Of a DNA stretch of 64,000 nucleotides, positions 23,801-35,851 are shown in pieces; positions within the stretch are counted from its first letter, which is position 1; each line of letters opens with the position of its first letter. Location of the stretch: positions 54,505,168 through 54,569,167 of the forward strand of contig CM060312.1 in assembly GCA_030674185.1 (NCBI GenBank). The letters run 5' to 3'. This DNA is from Monoplex corrugatus. Its lineage: Eukaryota; Mollusca; Gastropoda; Littorinimorpha; Ranellidae. The notes beneath the pieces were generated by a model that had not been told where the DNA came from, did not search any database, and saw only the letters and a list, made by a program, of their open reading frames with translations. The translations under genes were made by a program, and so were the position numbers.

Positions 23801-24165
23801 ATAAAAACCAATAACGACAGACTGTTCCGCACCAGTACACACAGCCAGAGTTCCGTCACTGTGACAACGTCAGGTTTTAATCAAGGATGCTGAGCCGTCT
23901 AAGCGGTAATATCGATTTTGTGCCAAGCAAGATTGCCGCATAATACGATCCCAGGTCGTCTGCCCCGTGATTTACTTGGTAGAACAAGCCACAGGATGCG
24001 CACAGATGAAAAGGCTTTTGCTGATGGACAGCCAGTTTGTGTGACATGGAAATCAAGATTTTTATTACTCCACCCACCCAGCCACTTCCCTTCCTCGACA
24101 AATTACATTTCTCATACGTCTGATCAAAACGATTTTTCGAAAGATTTTTCTCTATTTCAAATCTC
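23801..24165. other. No gene seen
   Basis: Unique-looking sequence without a supportable feature. Confidence 0.4.
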
Positions 24166-24167
24166 AC

Positions 24168-24168
24168 T

Positions 24169-24243
<75 letters not shown>

Positions 24244-24350
24244 GACAGACAGACAGACAGAGAGACTGACTCAGACAGACAGACACAGACTGACAGAGAC
24301 AGAGACAGCGACAGAGAAAAAGAAAGAGAGAAGGCACTAAGTCTGTATCT
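24168..24350. repeat. (GA)n/(ACAG)n microsatellite
   Basis: GA repeats passing into ACAG and AGACAG repeats. Long open frames on both strands are low-complexity. Confidence 0.95.
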
Positions 24351-24937
24351 GTGTGAGAGAGAAAGATAGTGTGTGTGGATGTGGGTGTTTGTGAAAGCGA
24401 CAGAGAAGATAGCAAGAAAGACAGATCATATATAGAGAAAGAAAGAACATGTGTTCTACAGTGTGAACGTAAACACGATCTGTGTATGTGCGTGCGTGCG
24501 CGCGAGTGCGTATGTGTGTGTTTCAGGTTTCTGTTTGTGTGTCGCATGTATTTTTATTTCCTTTGTATCAACTCTCCTTATAATTATTTACTTTATCGAA
24601 GACCCTGTCTTTGAATCGGGTAAAAAAAGAAATGGAACGCCAAGGGAAGCAATGCACTGTCGTGACATATCACCAGTCTGTACTATTTGTCTCCCTTCCC
24701 ACAATCTACACTGCTTGTCTGACGATGGATGTTTAACACCCTACAACAACTCCAAAGGTAATTTTGAAAACGGAAATAATAAATTCTGGGAATAGTTGAC
24801 TGCTGGACGGAATCCCTAGGCTTTAATCTTTGTATAGGATAGTATTTTGTTGTTTCTCATCGGTTCATTTTTCATTTGGGGTTTATTTTCATTCGCTTTT
24901 ATGTTTCCCCTCCTTTTTTTGTCCGTTTTGTTTCGCG
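24351..24937. other. No gene seen
   Basis: Mixed TG/CGTG words near 24478-24545 and otherwise unique-looking sequence. Confidence 0.4.
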
Positions 24938-25022
24938 CGTGCGTGCGTGTGTGTGTGTCTCTGTGTGTGCGTGCGTGCGTGCGTGCGTGCATGCGTGCGT
25001 GTGTGTGTAAGTGTGTGTGTGT
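24938..25022. repeat. (TG)n/(GCGT)n microsatellite
   Basis: GCGT repeats flanked by TG repeats. Confidence 0.95.
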
Positions 25023-25550
25023 AGAGTGGCATCTAGATCATCTTGAAGACAGCCAAGTGGTTCTGTGGCTATTTTTATGAAAGATGACGATGAAATGACA
25101 CACAGAAGTAAGGTGATGAGCAAGAGCTGACAGGTTGATCGAGGCCGTCATGGAGCATAAAGAACTTACCTCCTTCAGCTGCTTCCCCAGAAGCAGGTAC
25201 ATAAAATCAATTTGGATTCAAAACTTACCTCTATCAATTCAGGCACCCAAAGCCAAACACCACAAAAGAATACATCTCAACAATATCAAATGTATGATAA
25301 AACAAAAAACAACAGAAAGCTAAAAACACAACAACAAAAAACAACAAAAAGTTGTAGTCATGACATTTCGACAGTCTCCATTTTTCCTTTAAACAGCCAC
25401 TACACAAACCTGACTTTGAAAACAGGCAAGACAGTTTCTTTAACAAAGTGTAAAGGTCCCATTTAAGCAAATCTACTTTGTTTATGTTTGTTTGTTTTTA
25501 ATGCTGCCCTGTATTCTGTGCAGCTTCAGTGGCACTAATTCAAACATTGC
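25023..25550. other. No gene seen; CAACAAAAA-rich stretch
   Basis: A-rich words near 25295-25350. No gene is supported. Confidence 0.4.
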
Positions 25551-26100
25551 TTGTTATCGTTACTGTTATTTTTGTTTAAAGCCCAGCTGACTGCGTAGAG
25601 CCGTATCATGGCTATAACATTTCAAAACACACACAAAACTTCAAAAGGAAACAAAAAAGAAAATTAAGCACACATAACGCATTCGCACACATAATCTAAA
25701 GACATGCCCCTTGCGTTGACCACTTTGTCCAATTTATCACACAGGGGATTTAAAAAACACACCTGAATACAAATTTAAACATACCTAAGGACACCAAAAC
25801 ATATTAAAACAGGCATAAATTACCTAAAATTACTTCCACATATCTCACTTCCTCAGAGCCAAAAATGCACTTAATACAGGTACCCAATTAATGAATTATC
25901 AATCCTAAGAAAACGTATTTCAGACTTTATCAGCTACATACATGTGAATGGACCAGCAAGGCAGAAAATGATAGGAAGAAATGACACAAAGCAAAGGAAC
26001 AAGGCAGAAACAGCGTGACAGAGAGGAAATTTCTAACACAGAATTTCCTGAAGGTGGGGCTACTATTCATACTGAAAGAGAGCATCCCCACAGGGGGCCC
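25551..26100 (-). mobile_element. Dispersed repeat family B, copy 1 (near full length)
   Basis: On the minus strand it starts at CCCCTGTGGGGATG-type sequence (about 26095) and ends in GGCTGGGCTTTAAAC-type sequence followed by AAC/AAT-rich tail. It matches the copy at 35852-36405 across its whole length, including the words GTAAGACTTTATT, TTTTGGTGTCCTTAGGTATG and ATAATCTAAAGACAT. The ~550-bp length and short-repeat tail suggest a SINE or short non-autonomous LINE. No coding capacity is seen. Confidence 0.8.
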
Positions 26101-26385
26101 ATGCTGCTTATTCCAGCTCCTAAACACACAACCAACCCCAAGTTCACATATTATATATACAAAGACCCAGCGCCAGAGAGCCCAGGGAGCCAGCATTACC
26201 AAGCTGCTGTATGGATACCCCTCTTAGCACTACTGCCCGGTCACTTTGGTGGAATTCAAGTTTCAACCATGCTCATTCTGATCAAATGTACTTAGGACAC
26301 TGCCTAATTATCCCCATACTAATGACAGTAATTGCTCAGTTGCAATGCTAGATTGAGTGGGCAATCCCCTCCCCCTACCCCTGGT

Positions 26386-26467
26386 AAGCCTGTAACTCCT
26401 GTACTCTATCCACCAACTGCGAAAACTTAACCCTTTGACTCCCTCATCTTATCCACCAGCTTCCTCG
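26386..26467. mobile_element. Palindromic TTAA MITE, left half only (copy 5)
   Basis: Outer left segment (TAACTCCTGTACTC), linker and left inner arm, ending at the hairpin centre (CAGCTTCCT), where a TG microsatellite begins. Confidence 0.75.
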
Positions 26468-26560
26468 ATGTGTGTGTGTGTTCACACATACACACACATG
26501 TACACACCACAGAGAGAAAGAGAGAGAGAGAGAGAAAAGAGAGAGAGAGAGTAAAGGAGA
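26468..26560. repeat. TG, CA and GA microsatellites
   Basis: A short TG run, a CACA run and a GAGA run in series. Confidence 0.9.
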
Positions 26561-27392
26561 GACAGTAGTACTGAATGATCTTGCACATCCTTAAGTTCAA
26601 CTACGGTGAGAGCAGGAAACAAAAGTTTGCACAGGAGACAAAAGGGCTTCCCTAGAGTGTGTCTGACAAATAGAATAAATCAACTAATGTGCAGACAGGT
26701 ACTGAGATGGTGCTACTAATAAGTGGACAAACATATAATGATACATACGTAAACCAGAAACTAGCTCTCTCACAGTGTGATATGATCAGCTCACTATGCC
26801 ACAGCATACGAAACTATTTAACGTTGCTGGGTCATTCAACAAGCTTAATTTCAGTTTTGTTGTGAATTTCTATTATCAGAAAAATTTAAAGTGATAACTT
26901 ACCAATTATTCTGAAATAAACAAAAAAGTTAACCAAAAAAATGCCTAATACTGAATAGGTGATTAACAACTTGCAAAGTATTCTCAATTGAAAAAAAGTT
27001 AACGAAAAAAAATGCCTAATACTGAAGAAGAAAATGAAAGACCCTTGAGCAGTTCACATTTTGGTCAATAAAACACGAACAGGAGCAAGCTATCGCTACA
27101 TAAATACAACAGTACTAGCCAGGTAACAATCTTTAACTTGTCGCAACATGATTTTCAGATAAAAAAGCATGAATTCAACTTCAACAAAACAACAAAGAAC
27201 AAATGAAGCGGCTGTTACGGGCAGAAGCTGGCCGAGTTGCCTGTCTACTTACTTAGGTCTGTGACAGACATCAAAGGATGGACAAATTTATTTATGACAA
27301 AACATTTGTACATTTGTAAGGCCAGTTCCATATGATGCCGTTATTATCTAACAACACAGACTTGCTTCAGTTCAGTCTGAATCATCCCTCTT
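26561..27392. other. No gene confirmed; contains a ~70-bp duplication
   Basis: The segment AAGTTAACCAAAAAAATGCC plus TAATACTGAA occurs near 26928 and again near 26997. A possible 8-nt exon is listed separately at 26903-26910. Confidence 0.5.
26903..26910 (-). other. Possible 8-nt microexon (speculative)
   Basis: On the minus strand a strong acceptor (TTTTTTGTTTATTTCAG) is followed after only AATAATTG by a consensus donor GTAAGT. Joined to the exon that ends at 27699 in phase 1, it would give GAA-TAA, that is, a stop. It may be a chance pair of splice signals or a regulated exon that terminates translation. Confidence 0.2.
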
Positions 27393-27586
27393 TTAACCTT
27401 TTAGACTCCAGTACCCTATCCACCAACTGCAAAAACTTAACCCTTTGACTCTCTCACTCTATCCACCAGCTTCCTGCAGGAAGCTGGTGAATGGGGTGAG
27501 ACAGTCAAATGGTTATGTTTTTGCTTTGCTGGCATGGTTGACAATGCAGGATGCTTGTGGACAGTGTGCATGAGTCAAAGGGTTAA
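27393..27586. mobile_element. Palindromic TTAA MITE, copy 6
   Basis: TTAA-bounded, with both inner arms (AGCTTCCTGCAGGAAGCT at the apex) and a long right connecting arm containing GCTTTGCTGGCATGGTTGAC. It lies about 110 bp downstream of the donor at 27699, in the intron. Confidence 0.9.
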
Positions 27587-27698
27587 AACACACAAAGGAA
27601 AACCTGAAGAAGAAAAAAAGAAAAATGGAACAACAACAAAACAACAATAAAACAAACAGGGTAACACCTAATAAACCTACCCAACTAATGCCACTTAC

Positions 27699-29064
27699 CT
27701 TGTTGAAGTCTTTGCGCCAATAAGCTGTTCCCTTTCAAGCCCCACTGTCCTCTGCTGATGCTGGCAGCTGATGATTCCTCAGACTCCGTAGTCTCCTTAC
27801 GTTTCCCAATTTCCTTCAGCAGAGCACCTTTCTGCACACGGGCACGGCTCTCAATGGCGTACAACTCCTCCCTGGACTGTGCTCGCCGCATCGTGCCCAA
27901 CTGAGGTTCAAGAGACGGCTTCGCTAACGACAACTGGGGGCCGTCATCATCAAAGTCTGTTTTCTGACCTAGCAAAATGCTGCTGCTGGATTTTTTACGG
28001 TCCAGGTTTGTTTTGAAGTAGGACACCTCTCTGTCACCATTCTGTACACCTATGGAAGCTGCAGGTTTATCTGGTAACGAGGAAAAGTTTATTTCTTTAG
28101 TTGAACGAAGACGAGCATGTACCTTCTCTAGTTCTGTCTGACCATTTGCAACAGCGGTTGAAGAGTTGCTGGGAGGTTTTGGTGCGGCAGTACGTTTGAT
28201 GTACTGTCCCTGGACACGTCCACCAGGCCCTGTTACTGTGGGAACCCCATTCACCTTGGAAGAAGAAGACGGATTTGTCAAGTTTGATCTACGGGACACG
28301 TCAGACGCAGCCATACTCTTCGCCCTGATTACCGGACGGTAGTTAGTAGTACTGGCGGCAGTCGTGCTATCCTCAGGATTGCCACCAAAGGTCTGCGCTA
28401 GCTGCTTAACACTAGGCAGACCCACAAAGCTCTTTTCAGCGGGTGAGGCAGAGGAACCTTGACCTGGTGAGGAAGCATCTAGCGAGGGTTGTGAGGAAGC
28501 GTGAGTGATCAGCGAGGAAGAAGCAGGCGGGGGAAGTGAAAAAGCAGGGGGTGACTGCGGCACTGAAGCAGGGAGGGGGGTTATAAGTATCTGGGACTTA
28601 CTACGAGACTTCCGTTCTTCCACACCCATCACCGGGGCCTGGGGAACAATGTTGAGGGAGGTGAGTGAGGGGGTGGAGGAGGAAGTGGAAGCGCTACCCG
28701 GGGCATACCCCAAACTCACCCTACTCCCAGTGGCTGCACTTTTACTCTGAGACACCACACCATTAACCCCAGCTACTGAGGCGGGACGATGCTGACCCTC
28801 CACCCAGTTGCTATGCCCACGGGTAACACCCCCACGGTGGTGAACGGTCGGTACAGGGGTGGTGGTGGGGGTGCTGCTGCTGGAATTTTGTGAGGAAGGG
28901 GTGGGGGAAGAGTCGTCTTTGTTGTTGGGCTGCTTGATGGTGTGCACTGACCGACTGCGCTGCACTGAAGCAGATTTGACGGGGGAGGTATTCAGAGATT
29001 CTGTGCTTTTCGCAGAGTTACGTCGCCGAAGTTGAACTTCCTGGCTGTTTTGTTGTAGAGTTTG
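27699..29064 (-). CDS. Internal exon of a Ser/Thr/Pro-rich protein (unknown family)
   Basis: A 1366-nt internal exon. The acceptor is a pyrimidine tract ending TCTCTTTAG before 29064, and the donor AAG-GTAAGT is at 27699/27698. It opens in phase 0 with QTLQQNSQEVQLRRRN and ends in phase 1. The ~455 residues have no stop. They are rich in Ser, Thr, Pro and Ala (SSSSTPTTTPVPT, PSLTSL) and then more charged near the end (STKEINFSSLPDKP, TMRRAQSREELYAIESRA, LLKEIGKRKE). The composition suggests a disordered scaffold with basic phosphorylation-type sites. No transmembrane or catalytic domain is seen. I do not recognise the family. The next exon lies left of 27.7 kb and was not found. Confidence 0.85.
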
Positions 29065-29935
29065 CTAAAGAGAGACAAAGAACAAATAAAAGGTACTTGA
29101 GGGTGGCCGTGTCTGTTTTAAATGTTGGATGAATAAACTGTCTTCATTTTTCTGAACCCTGAATAATACTATCGGTACCCCCCCCCCCCCCTCTCTCTCT
29201 CTCTCTCCCGCCCTCTATCCGTGCTTTGTCTTTCAATTTCTCTTTCAAAAGCTCTCTTGTATAAACAATCTAATAATATCGTCAACTTATTCAGTTCACA
29301 CATTCAGGCTAATAGTTACCTGTTGTTGTTTTTTTTTATATCTATAATACACTTAATCCCACCCCCACCCCCATTTCCTATGTAATTTTATCATGCCGAG
29401 CTAAAGTACAATATACACACCATTATCCCATTCGTATTCATATCTACTGACAAAGTTTATTGCATTATAGTTCAATGTCCCTTTCATCTATGCAGCCGAT
29501 TTCCTCCATGAATGGTAAACTGTATAAGTAACAGGGACTAAACTGAGTTATGTGCATAACCTATAAGAGGTAGCAAATATACTTGTAGCTGTTTCGCTTT
29601 TTAAATCATGGTCGATTTGTTTTTTTCAAATGGTGGGGCTTTGCTCTATGACCAGCTCTGGTGATTTGTATTTTCTGGCAAAATAAAAACATGCGACTAT
29701 AAACAGTGGTAAATATATTTGCAGCCGTTTTACTTTTCAACGAGTGATTTAGCCGTGCTCATATCTGTGAGAGGCTTATGTGATTTTGTTGTTCATGCAA
29801 ACTGAAATTAAGAATGTGACAAAATAAAACAAACAAACAAATCTGTGAAAGGCTTGTGTGATTTTCTTGTCTGCAAACTGACTTTAAGAATGTGAACAAA
29901 AAAACTTTTCAAGCAAAATCTAAATTCTAAAATTC
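29065..29935. other. Intron; no further feature
   Basis: C run and CT repeat at about 29177-29208. The rest is AT-rich unique-looking sequence with a small internal repeat (GTGATTTTGTTGTTCATGCA near 29780 and a relative near 29858). Confidence 0.5.
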
Positions 29936-30100
<165 letters not shown>

Positions 30101-31208
30101 TGTTGTTGTTGTTTTTCTCGATATGTGAATTGCTTTTATTGCAAACCTCAACGATACCTGTGTGTATAATCTATACCTGTGTGCGTAATCTAACTAGACA
30201 AGTGCCATCTACTTACTACAGCTACCGATCAGTGGGCATGCAGCTCGTAAGGAACACTTTGCGAGTCGAGTAACTAAACTACCTGTTGTAAGGTTGGGAT
30301 GGGTGGGGCAAGAACAAAGGGGTGAATAAACCATCTCCAGTTCTGTGAATCAATATATTTCACAAGTACACACTACAGCTTAGATTAGCAAAATCTACAT
30401 ACACATACCACATCCATGTTAATACATTTAACATTTCCGAATACATATGATACAGATCCATGGCTTATCATTAAAAACATACAAAATTATCAATATCCAT
30501 CAATGACTATAACATAAATATTTACCACAAACTGTCATGAAATCAACTAAACTATAATAAAACATAACAAGCCGATTCCAAATCACAGACTATACTATGA
30601 TGAAACGATATCTAAATCAAAGACGTAAGAGAAAGGGAGCAAAATCCACACCAACGAAATGGGGAAAATCCATACCAAAAGGAAAAATCCACACCAGGGG
30701 AAAAGGAAAACAAATAGCAAGGGAAATGAGAACCGAACCTCGGACACTCCATGAAAAGCAGGACACCAAGAGCAGGGACCAAACTGACATGTGAAACAAC
30801 CCCACTCTATTCTATTTTACCACAGAGAAACATAAAAACAAACCTTTTTTTTTTCATTCAGAGCAGAACAATCATTAAGAGACTGAGGCAGCAAACTGAC
30901 CATAGTACAGAATATGGAACCTCCCTGACAGTTATAGATAAAATCATGAATACTGAAGTGAACTGAAAGTTCTCTGTTCTAAAGCTTGCAAACCATGAAA
31001 AGGACCACAGAAGCAAGTCAGAGCAAAATCAAATTAAGGTTTTTAAGTTTTAACACCTAGTACACAGTGGTAAACAAAAACTGAAGCAAACTACAACAAA
31101 AACAAAAAGCAGACAATTTCACGGGCTGTCATTACATGTACCAGCATATCAAATACATTCACATGAGACATACACAAGCAAAACACAGAGGCAATGCATA
31201 TTCATACA
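30101..31208. other. Intron; no feature seen
   Basis: AT-rich sequence with no supportable exon or repeat. Confidence 0.4.
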
Positions 31209-31211
31209 GTA

Positions 31212-31212
<1 letters not shown>

Positions 31213-31286
<74 letters not shown>
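31213..31286. repeat. (CA)n microsatellite
   Basis: Pure CA, about 74 bp. Confidence 0.97.
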
Positions 31287-31289
<3 letters not shown>

Positions 31290-31499
31290 GAGTTAGTTTC
31301 TGGTTATCACATTTATCTTCTAGCTAAAGAAACTAGGTGAACAAAAAAAACAAAACAAATGAACTAAGGGCCATACTAATTTTTCAAAAATAAATGCTCC
31401 AAGCCATATGATAAACATAGTTACAAATGTACACAAAATACACTTTTATACAAACAAGAATGAAGATACACAATAAAATGAAAATTCAATAATCAGAAT

Positions 31500-31840
31500 A
31501 ATCACTTAAAAAAAAACAATCTTGTGATTTACTGAAATAAGCTGTACACTCATTTACATTACACAAAGCTTACAAGTCTGAATATTGACTTGGAATATTA
31601 AGCAATTCTGCTCCATAGCACTAGCAGTTAACTTAATTTGAAACATTAAACAGAACATCACGCTAAAGACTGACCACTTTAGAAAAACAATTTTGTGATT
31701 AATTGAAATATGCTGCATACTCATGAACATTACACAAAGCTTACAAGTCTGAATACTGAATTAGAATATTAAGCAATTCCACTCCATAGCAATAATTCCA
31801 TTTCAAACAGTCAACAGAACATCATGCTAAAATACAGACA
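31500..31840. repeat. Tandem duplication, ~171-bp unit, 2 copies
   Basis: ATTACACAAAGCTTACAAG, ATATTAAGCAATTC and AACAGAACATCA occur in the same order twice, about 171 bp apart, with moderate divergence. Confidence 0.85.
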
Positions 31841-32935
31841 CAAAGAGTTTACAATGTTTGTAAGGTAAACAACCAAACGAAGCAGAGCTGATGGATGTCA
31901 AACTGAAACAAAAATCACATCATGGCACCCAGAAAGATGGCAGTAGAAAAAAGTATGAAAACCTTTTGATGCAAATCTTGTCCTTTCAGCTGTAAAACAA
32001 TGGCAATGCAGCGACTAGTCAAGACTATCACAACATTTAAGCACAGAAATAGGGAAATTCACATTAAATGGTTCTGAAACGAATGTAAAACCAAAGAGTG
32101 AAAAAAGGAAGACAAAGGTATGTTGGACCAAAAAAAAAAAAAAAAGAAAAAAAAAAAAAGAAAGAAAAAAAGCAATGGATGGAAATTGTTTTAAAAAGAA
32201 GAAACCTATGTTTTTCTCACAGACTCTTCAAATTCTTTTTGCAGATTCTTCTTTAGCAAACATTTAGTATTCTCTCAGCTTTCTTCAGATGAAATGTACT
32301 TCACTGTAAAGAAATTTCATAAGCAGACTGAAAGCCTGAATGCAGTAAAACGAAGACTATCCAGATAAAAGGTTTCTTCTTAAAATCATCTGGTACTACT
32401 GTGACATTACAACAAGGCACACACTTAAACTACAACAAAATTATTTCACTTTAAATGTTAAACAAATCAACTTAAATTTCTTTCTCACACATACGCATGC
32501 ACACAAGCATGTGCAAAACCACCTACCCATGCACCCATTCATGCACACACACACACGCACGCACATACATATACACATACATGCACACACAAACACATAT
32601 TCTCACTCACGTTCACACTCATATGAACACATATTTACACAAAAACTATGCATCAAAATAAGTTTATGAGCTAAGAAAAACAAAAATAAAGATTCAATAT
32701 CAAGAATACTCACAGATTTCCTGTACACTCTCAAAGCTTAATGACTACAATCATCAAAGGCTGATATTGAAAAACTAGGCACAAGCAAGGCAGTAAAATC
32801 TAGCACAATATCTTAAAAGAAAGAAATAAAAGAAAAAAAACACTATTAGCGGAAATTCAAAGAAACATAATGTAAAATGGGAAAACAATAGAAACATGTT
32901 CAAATACAAAAATCATCTTTACATAGCCATCAGAG
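31841..32935. other. Intron; no gene seen
   Basis: A-rich run at 32130-32172 and CA/CATA words at 32548-32640. No exon could be supported on the minus strand, although a connecting exon could be hidden here. Confidence 0.4.
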
Positions 32936-32937
32936 AG

Positions 32938-33030
<93 letters not shown>

Positions 33031-33175
33031 GTGTGTGTGTGTGTGTTTGTCTGTGTTGTTGTGTGTGCAGTGTGTAGTGCGTGTATGTGTGTGTGTGTAT
33101 TTGTGTCCATGGTGTCTGTATGTATCGTGTGTCGCATGTGCATGCTGTGTGTACGTATGTATGTGTGTGCACTGA
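32938..33175. repeat. (TG)n microsatellite
   Basis: About 110 bp of TG repeat and a degenerate TG-rich extension. Confidence 0.95.
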
Positions 33176-33413
33176 ATATGAAGTTATGTGAGAATATATG
33201 TCATGACAGTGAAAATGTGTGGTAAGGGACTCCAACTAAATTACATCATTCCAAATCTATTACAGTTACAGTGATCTCTGCTGTAACGTTGGGCACAATT
33301 CAGCTGAACTTAAAACTGGGTCACCGCTAATATATTTTCCAAATGCGCATGTGTGTGAATGCACACAGTCCACAACTTTCAAAGTACGTTGCAAAGATCT
33401 ATCTGCTCAAGAC

Positions 33414-33599
33414 TTAACCCTTTCACTCCCCCACCCTATCCGCCAACTGCAAAAACTTAACTCTTTTGACTCCCTCACCCTATCTTCCTGCCGAAAGTTG
33501 GTGGATAGGATGAGGAAGTCAAAGGGTTAAGTTTTTGCTCTGCTAGCATGGTTCACATAACAGGATGCTGGTGGACAGGATGTGGGAGTCAAATGGTTA
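33414..33599. mobile_element. Palindromic TTAA MITE, copy 7
   Basis: The left end is TTAACCCTTTCACTCCC and the right end GGAGTCAAATGGTTAC. Both inner arms are present (CCCTATCTTCC and its partner), with part of the left inner arm lost. Confidence 0.85.
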
Positions 33600-33739
33600 C
33601 GCAAATGTACTGATTAGTATCCTTTGCAAAATTTTGGCTTATTATGAACATAAAATGTGGCCAACTTGCGGGAACAGCTCTTTGTTTTATGGAATTGGTA
33701 CCTTACTTTTGCAAATCTCATCCATGAAGACTCAAAAAA

Positions 33740-33810
33740 TCTTTCCAAGTAAATACAGCTTCATGTGCTCTCATACAAGGGTTCAAATCCCGGGGTGCGC
33801 TATAATAAAG
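33740..33810 (+). mobile_element. tRNA-like SINE head (weak)
   Basis: A strong B box with its stem (AAGGGTTCAAATCCCGGGG) lies at 33777-33796, but the upstream half is not clearly tRNA-like. It is probably a worn SINE. Confidence 0.35.
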
Positions 33811-33997
33811 CTGGCCTTCTCACTGTCCCATCTTAACATCATTGTTGTTCTGGTGGTGTCAGTATACGATTAGGTAAGTCCCCCCTTCCCCCACTTCCCT
33901 GGGATGGTCATCCTCATCAGCCATATCACCTGAGGTGGGTGTTGACGTAAAAACTGAACCAAATCAATCAAACCTCATACAAAGATATGCATTTAAA

Positions 33998-34048
33998 CAC
34001 ACACACACACACACACACACACGCACGCATGCATGCACCACGCACGCA

Positions 34049-34080
<32 letters not shown>

Positions 34081-34090
34081 CACACACACC
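33998..34090. repeat. (CA)n/(CGCA)n microsatellite
   Basis: CA, then CGCA/TGCA repeats, then CA. Confidence 0.95.
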
Positions 34091-34298
34091 TCAATCTAAA
34101 CTTTCTACACCAATTACGTAATGCAAGAATGGGAAAGAAATCTACATCTTCAGAACAGTAAAAATTTCTGAAAAATCTTTATATAAAAACATGGCAATTT
34201 TTTCAATGCAAAGCAAATATATGTATATAGAAATTACTACAACGAAAATCCAAAAACAAAAGCAACAAAATCCTGAAAACAATCTGCAATCAACCAAC

Positions 34299-34464
34299 CT
34301 GCGAGAAACACTTCATACTGCGGTTCATCAAGGTGGTTAGTCTCCCCTGAGCTTTCATCATATCGGAGGCGATGAGAGAGGTTTTGGTATTGACGCTTGG
34401 CGTCTAAAGCCATTGAGAGATGGTCAGACTGTGAACTGTTCCTGCTCCTTGACATCTCCTTTTG
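34299..34464 (-). CDS. Internal exon of the same unknown minus-strand gene
   Basis: The acceptor CCCACTAG lies before 34464, with the exon opening in phase 0 (QKEMSRSRNSSQSDHLS). It encodes about 55 residues: a Ser-rich start, then ALDAKRQYQNLSHRLRYDES, possibly a short helix, then an acidic segment (DEPQYE). Two donors are possible: CAG-GTTGGT at 34299/34298 (leaves phase 1), or GAA-GTGTTT at 34312/34311 (leaves phase 0). Only the second joins the next exon found (29064) in frame; otherwise an exon is missing between them. The 53-bp minisatellite starts a few bases upstream of the acceptor. Confidence 0.65.
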
Positions 34465-34469
34465 CTAGT

Positions 34470-34945
34470 GGGAAATCAAACCCATAAGGTCCTGCAATAC
34501 AACATAACATGAATATGTAGCCTGGAAATCAAACCCATTAGGTCCTGTGATGCAACATAACATGAATATGTAGCCTGGAAATCAAACCCATAAGGTCATG
34601 TGATGCAACATAACATGAATATGTAGCTGGAAATCAAACAAACCATAAGGTCTGTGATGCAACATACAGTGAACATGTAGCGTGGAAATCAAACCCATAA
34701 CGATAGGTCCTGTGATGCAACATACAGTGAACATGTAGTGTGGAAATCAAACCCATAAGGTCCTGTGATGCAACATACAGTGAACATGTAGTGTGGAAAT
34801 CAAACCCATAAGGTCCTGTGATGCAACATACAGTGAACATGTAGTGTGGAAATCAAACCCATAAGGTCCTGTGATGCAACATACAGTGAACATGTAGTGT
34901 GGAAATCAAACCCATAAGGTCCTGTGACACATCATAAAGTGAACA
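34470..34945. repeat. Minisatellite, ~53-bp unit, 9 copies, touching a splice acceptor
   Basis: Units of GGAAATCAAACCCATAAGG, TCCTGTGATGCAACATA and CAGTGAACATGTAGTGT. The right-hand units (34740-34920) are almost identical, while those next to the exon differ most (for example AACATGAATATGTAGCC). The first unit begins about 5 bp from the intron-exon junction at 34464, so part of the polypyrimidine region is itself repeat sequence. Confidence 0.95.
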
Positions 34946-35439
34946 ACACGTACAGCATCGATAACATGGATCCCCTCACACTGCTTTTTCCACTGCTTGT
35001 TCTCCAGTACACAGACTCATTCAACTATCGCTCCTGTGCACACAGAGTTATCAATGGAAAGGAACTGTACCCACCAAAAGAAAGCCTGCATTGAGCATGG
35101 TTTTCGAGTTTGTAGTCTGATATGCATAGGACATCAGCTGTATTTCATCTAACGTGTTCTTTTCCAAGCATCAAGTTCATCTTTTCTTAAACAAATCAAT
35201 TTTAGTTTCACTTGTTTCCAATGCCCCTTCAAAACTTTTGGCCAAAAACAAAAGAGAAAAATAAGTGGCGATAGTGGTGACATGTAGACCAATTCAGATC
35301 AACTTAATGGAAACATTTAACAAGCACATAAAATAAATGAATGTAACTAAACTATTTTCAAAATTAGCCAAGCAACAAATAGTGAGTACGAGAGTCATCC
35401 AATAAACAGTGAGAATATATCTATAAAAATGTAGACATT
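34946..35439. other. Intron; no feature seen
   Basis: AT-rich unique-looking sequence. Confidence 0.4.
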
Positions 35440-35618
35440 ACAACAATGATCAGTACCTTTCTATATATTCCTTCACTGTCAATATCCCCTCTGCCCAATG
35501 ACCATGTAAAAATGAAGACAAGGATCAATATCTTATTATTAATTCACTGTAACATCCCCTCTTGTGAATGACCGTGTAAAAATGAGATAATGACCAGTAC
35601 CTTTCTATATTCCTTCAA

Positions 35619-35796
35619 TTAACCCTTTGACTCCCACACCCTGTCCATCAGCATCCTGCATTGTCAACCATACAAGCAAAGCAAAAACTTAACCCTTTGA
35701 CTCCCTCACCCTATCCACCAGCTTCAGGAAGGGTGAGGGAGTCAAAGGGTTAAGTTTTTGCAGTTGGTGGATAGGGCACGGGAGTCAAAGGGTTAA
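35619..35796. mobile_element. Palindromic TTAA MITE, copy 8, inside the 75-bp minisatellite
   Basis: Left end TTAACCCTTTGACTCCC, right end GGAGTCAAAGGGTTAA. Removing the element together with one TTAA restores CCTTCAATTAACATCC, which aligns with the minisatellite consensus CCTTCAAYGTAACATCC. This is direct evidence for a four-base TTAA target. Confidence 0.9.
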
Positions 35797-35851
35797 CATC
35801 CTCTCTTTCAATTAACTGTGTAAAAATGTATTCCTTCACTGTAACATCCCT

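Noticed and set aside
28505..28750. 81-codon plus-strand open frame
   Set aside because: Antisense of the 1366-nt minus-strand exon, which has splice sites and a longer frame.
34470..34945. CRISPR-like appearance of nine regularly spaced repeats
   Set aside because: The whole 53-bp unit is repeated without unique spacers and the context is eukaryotic intron; it is a minisatellite.
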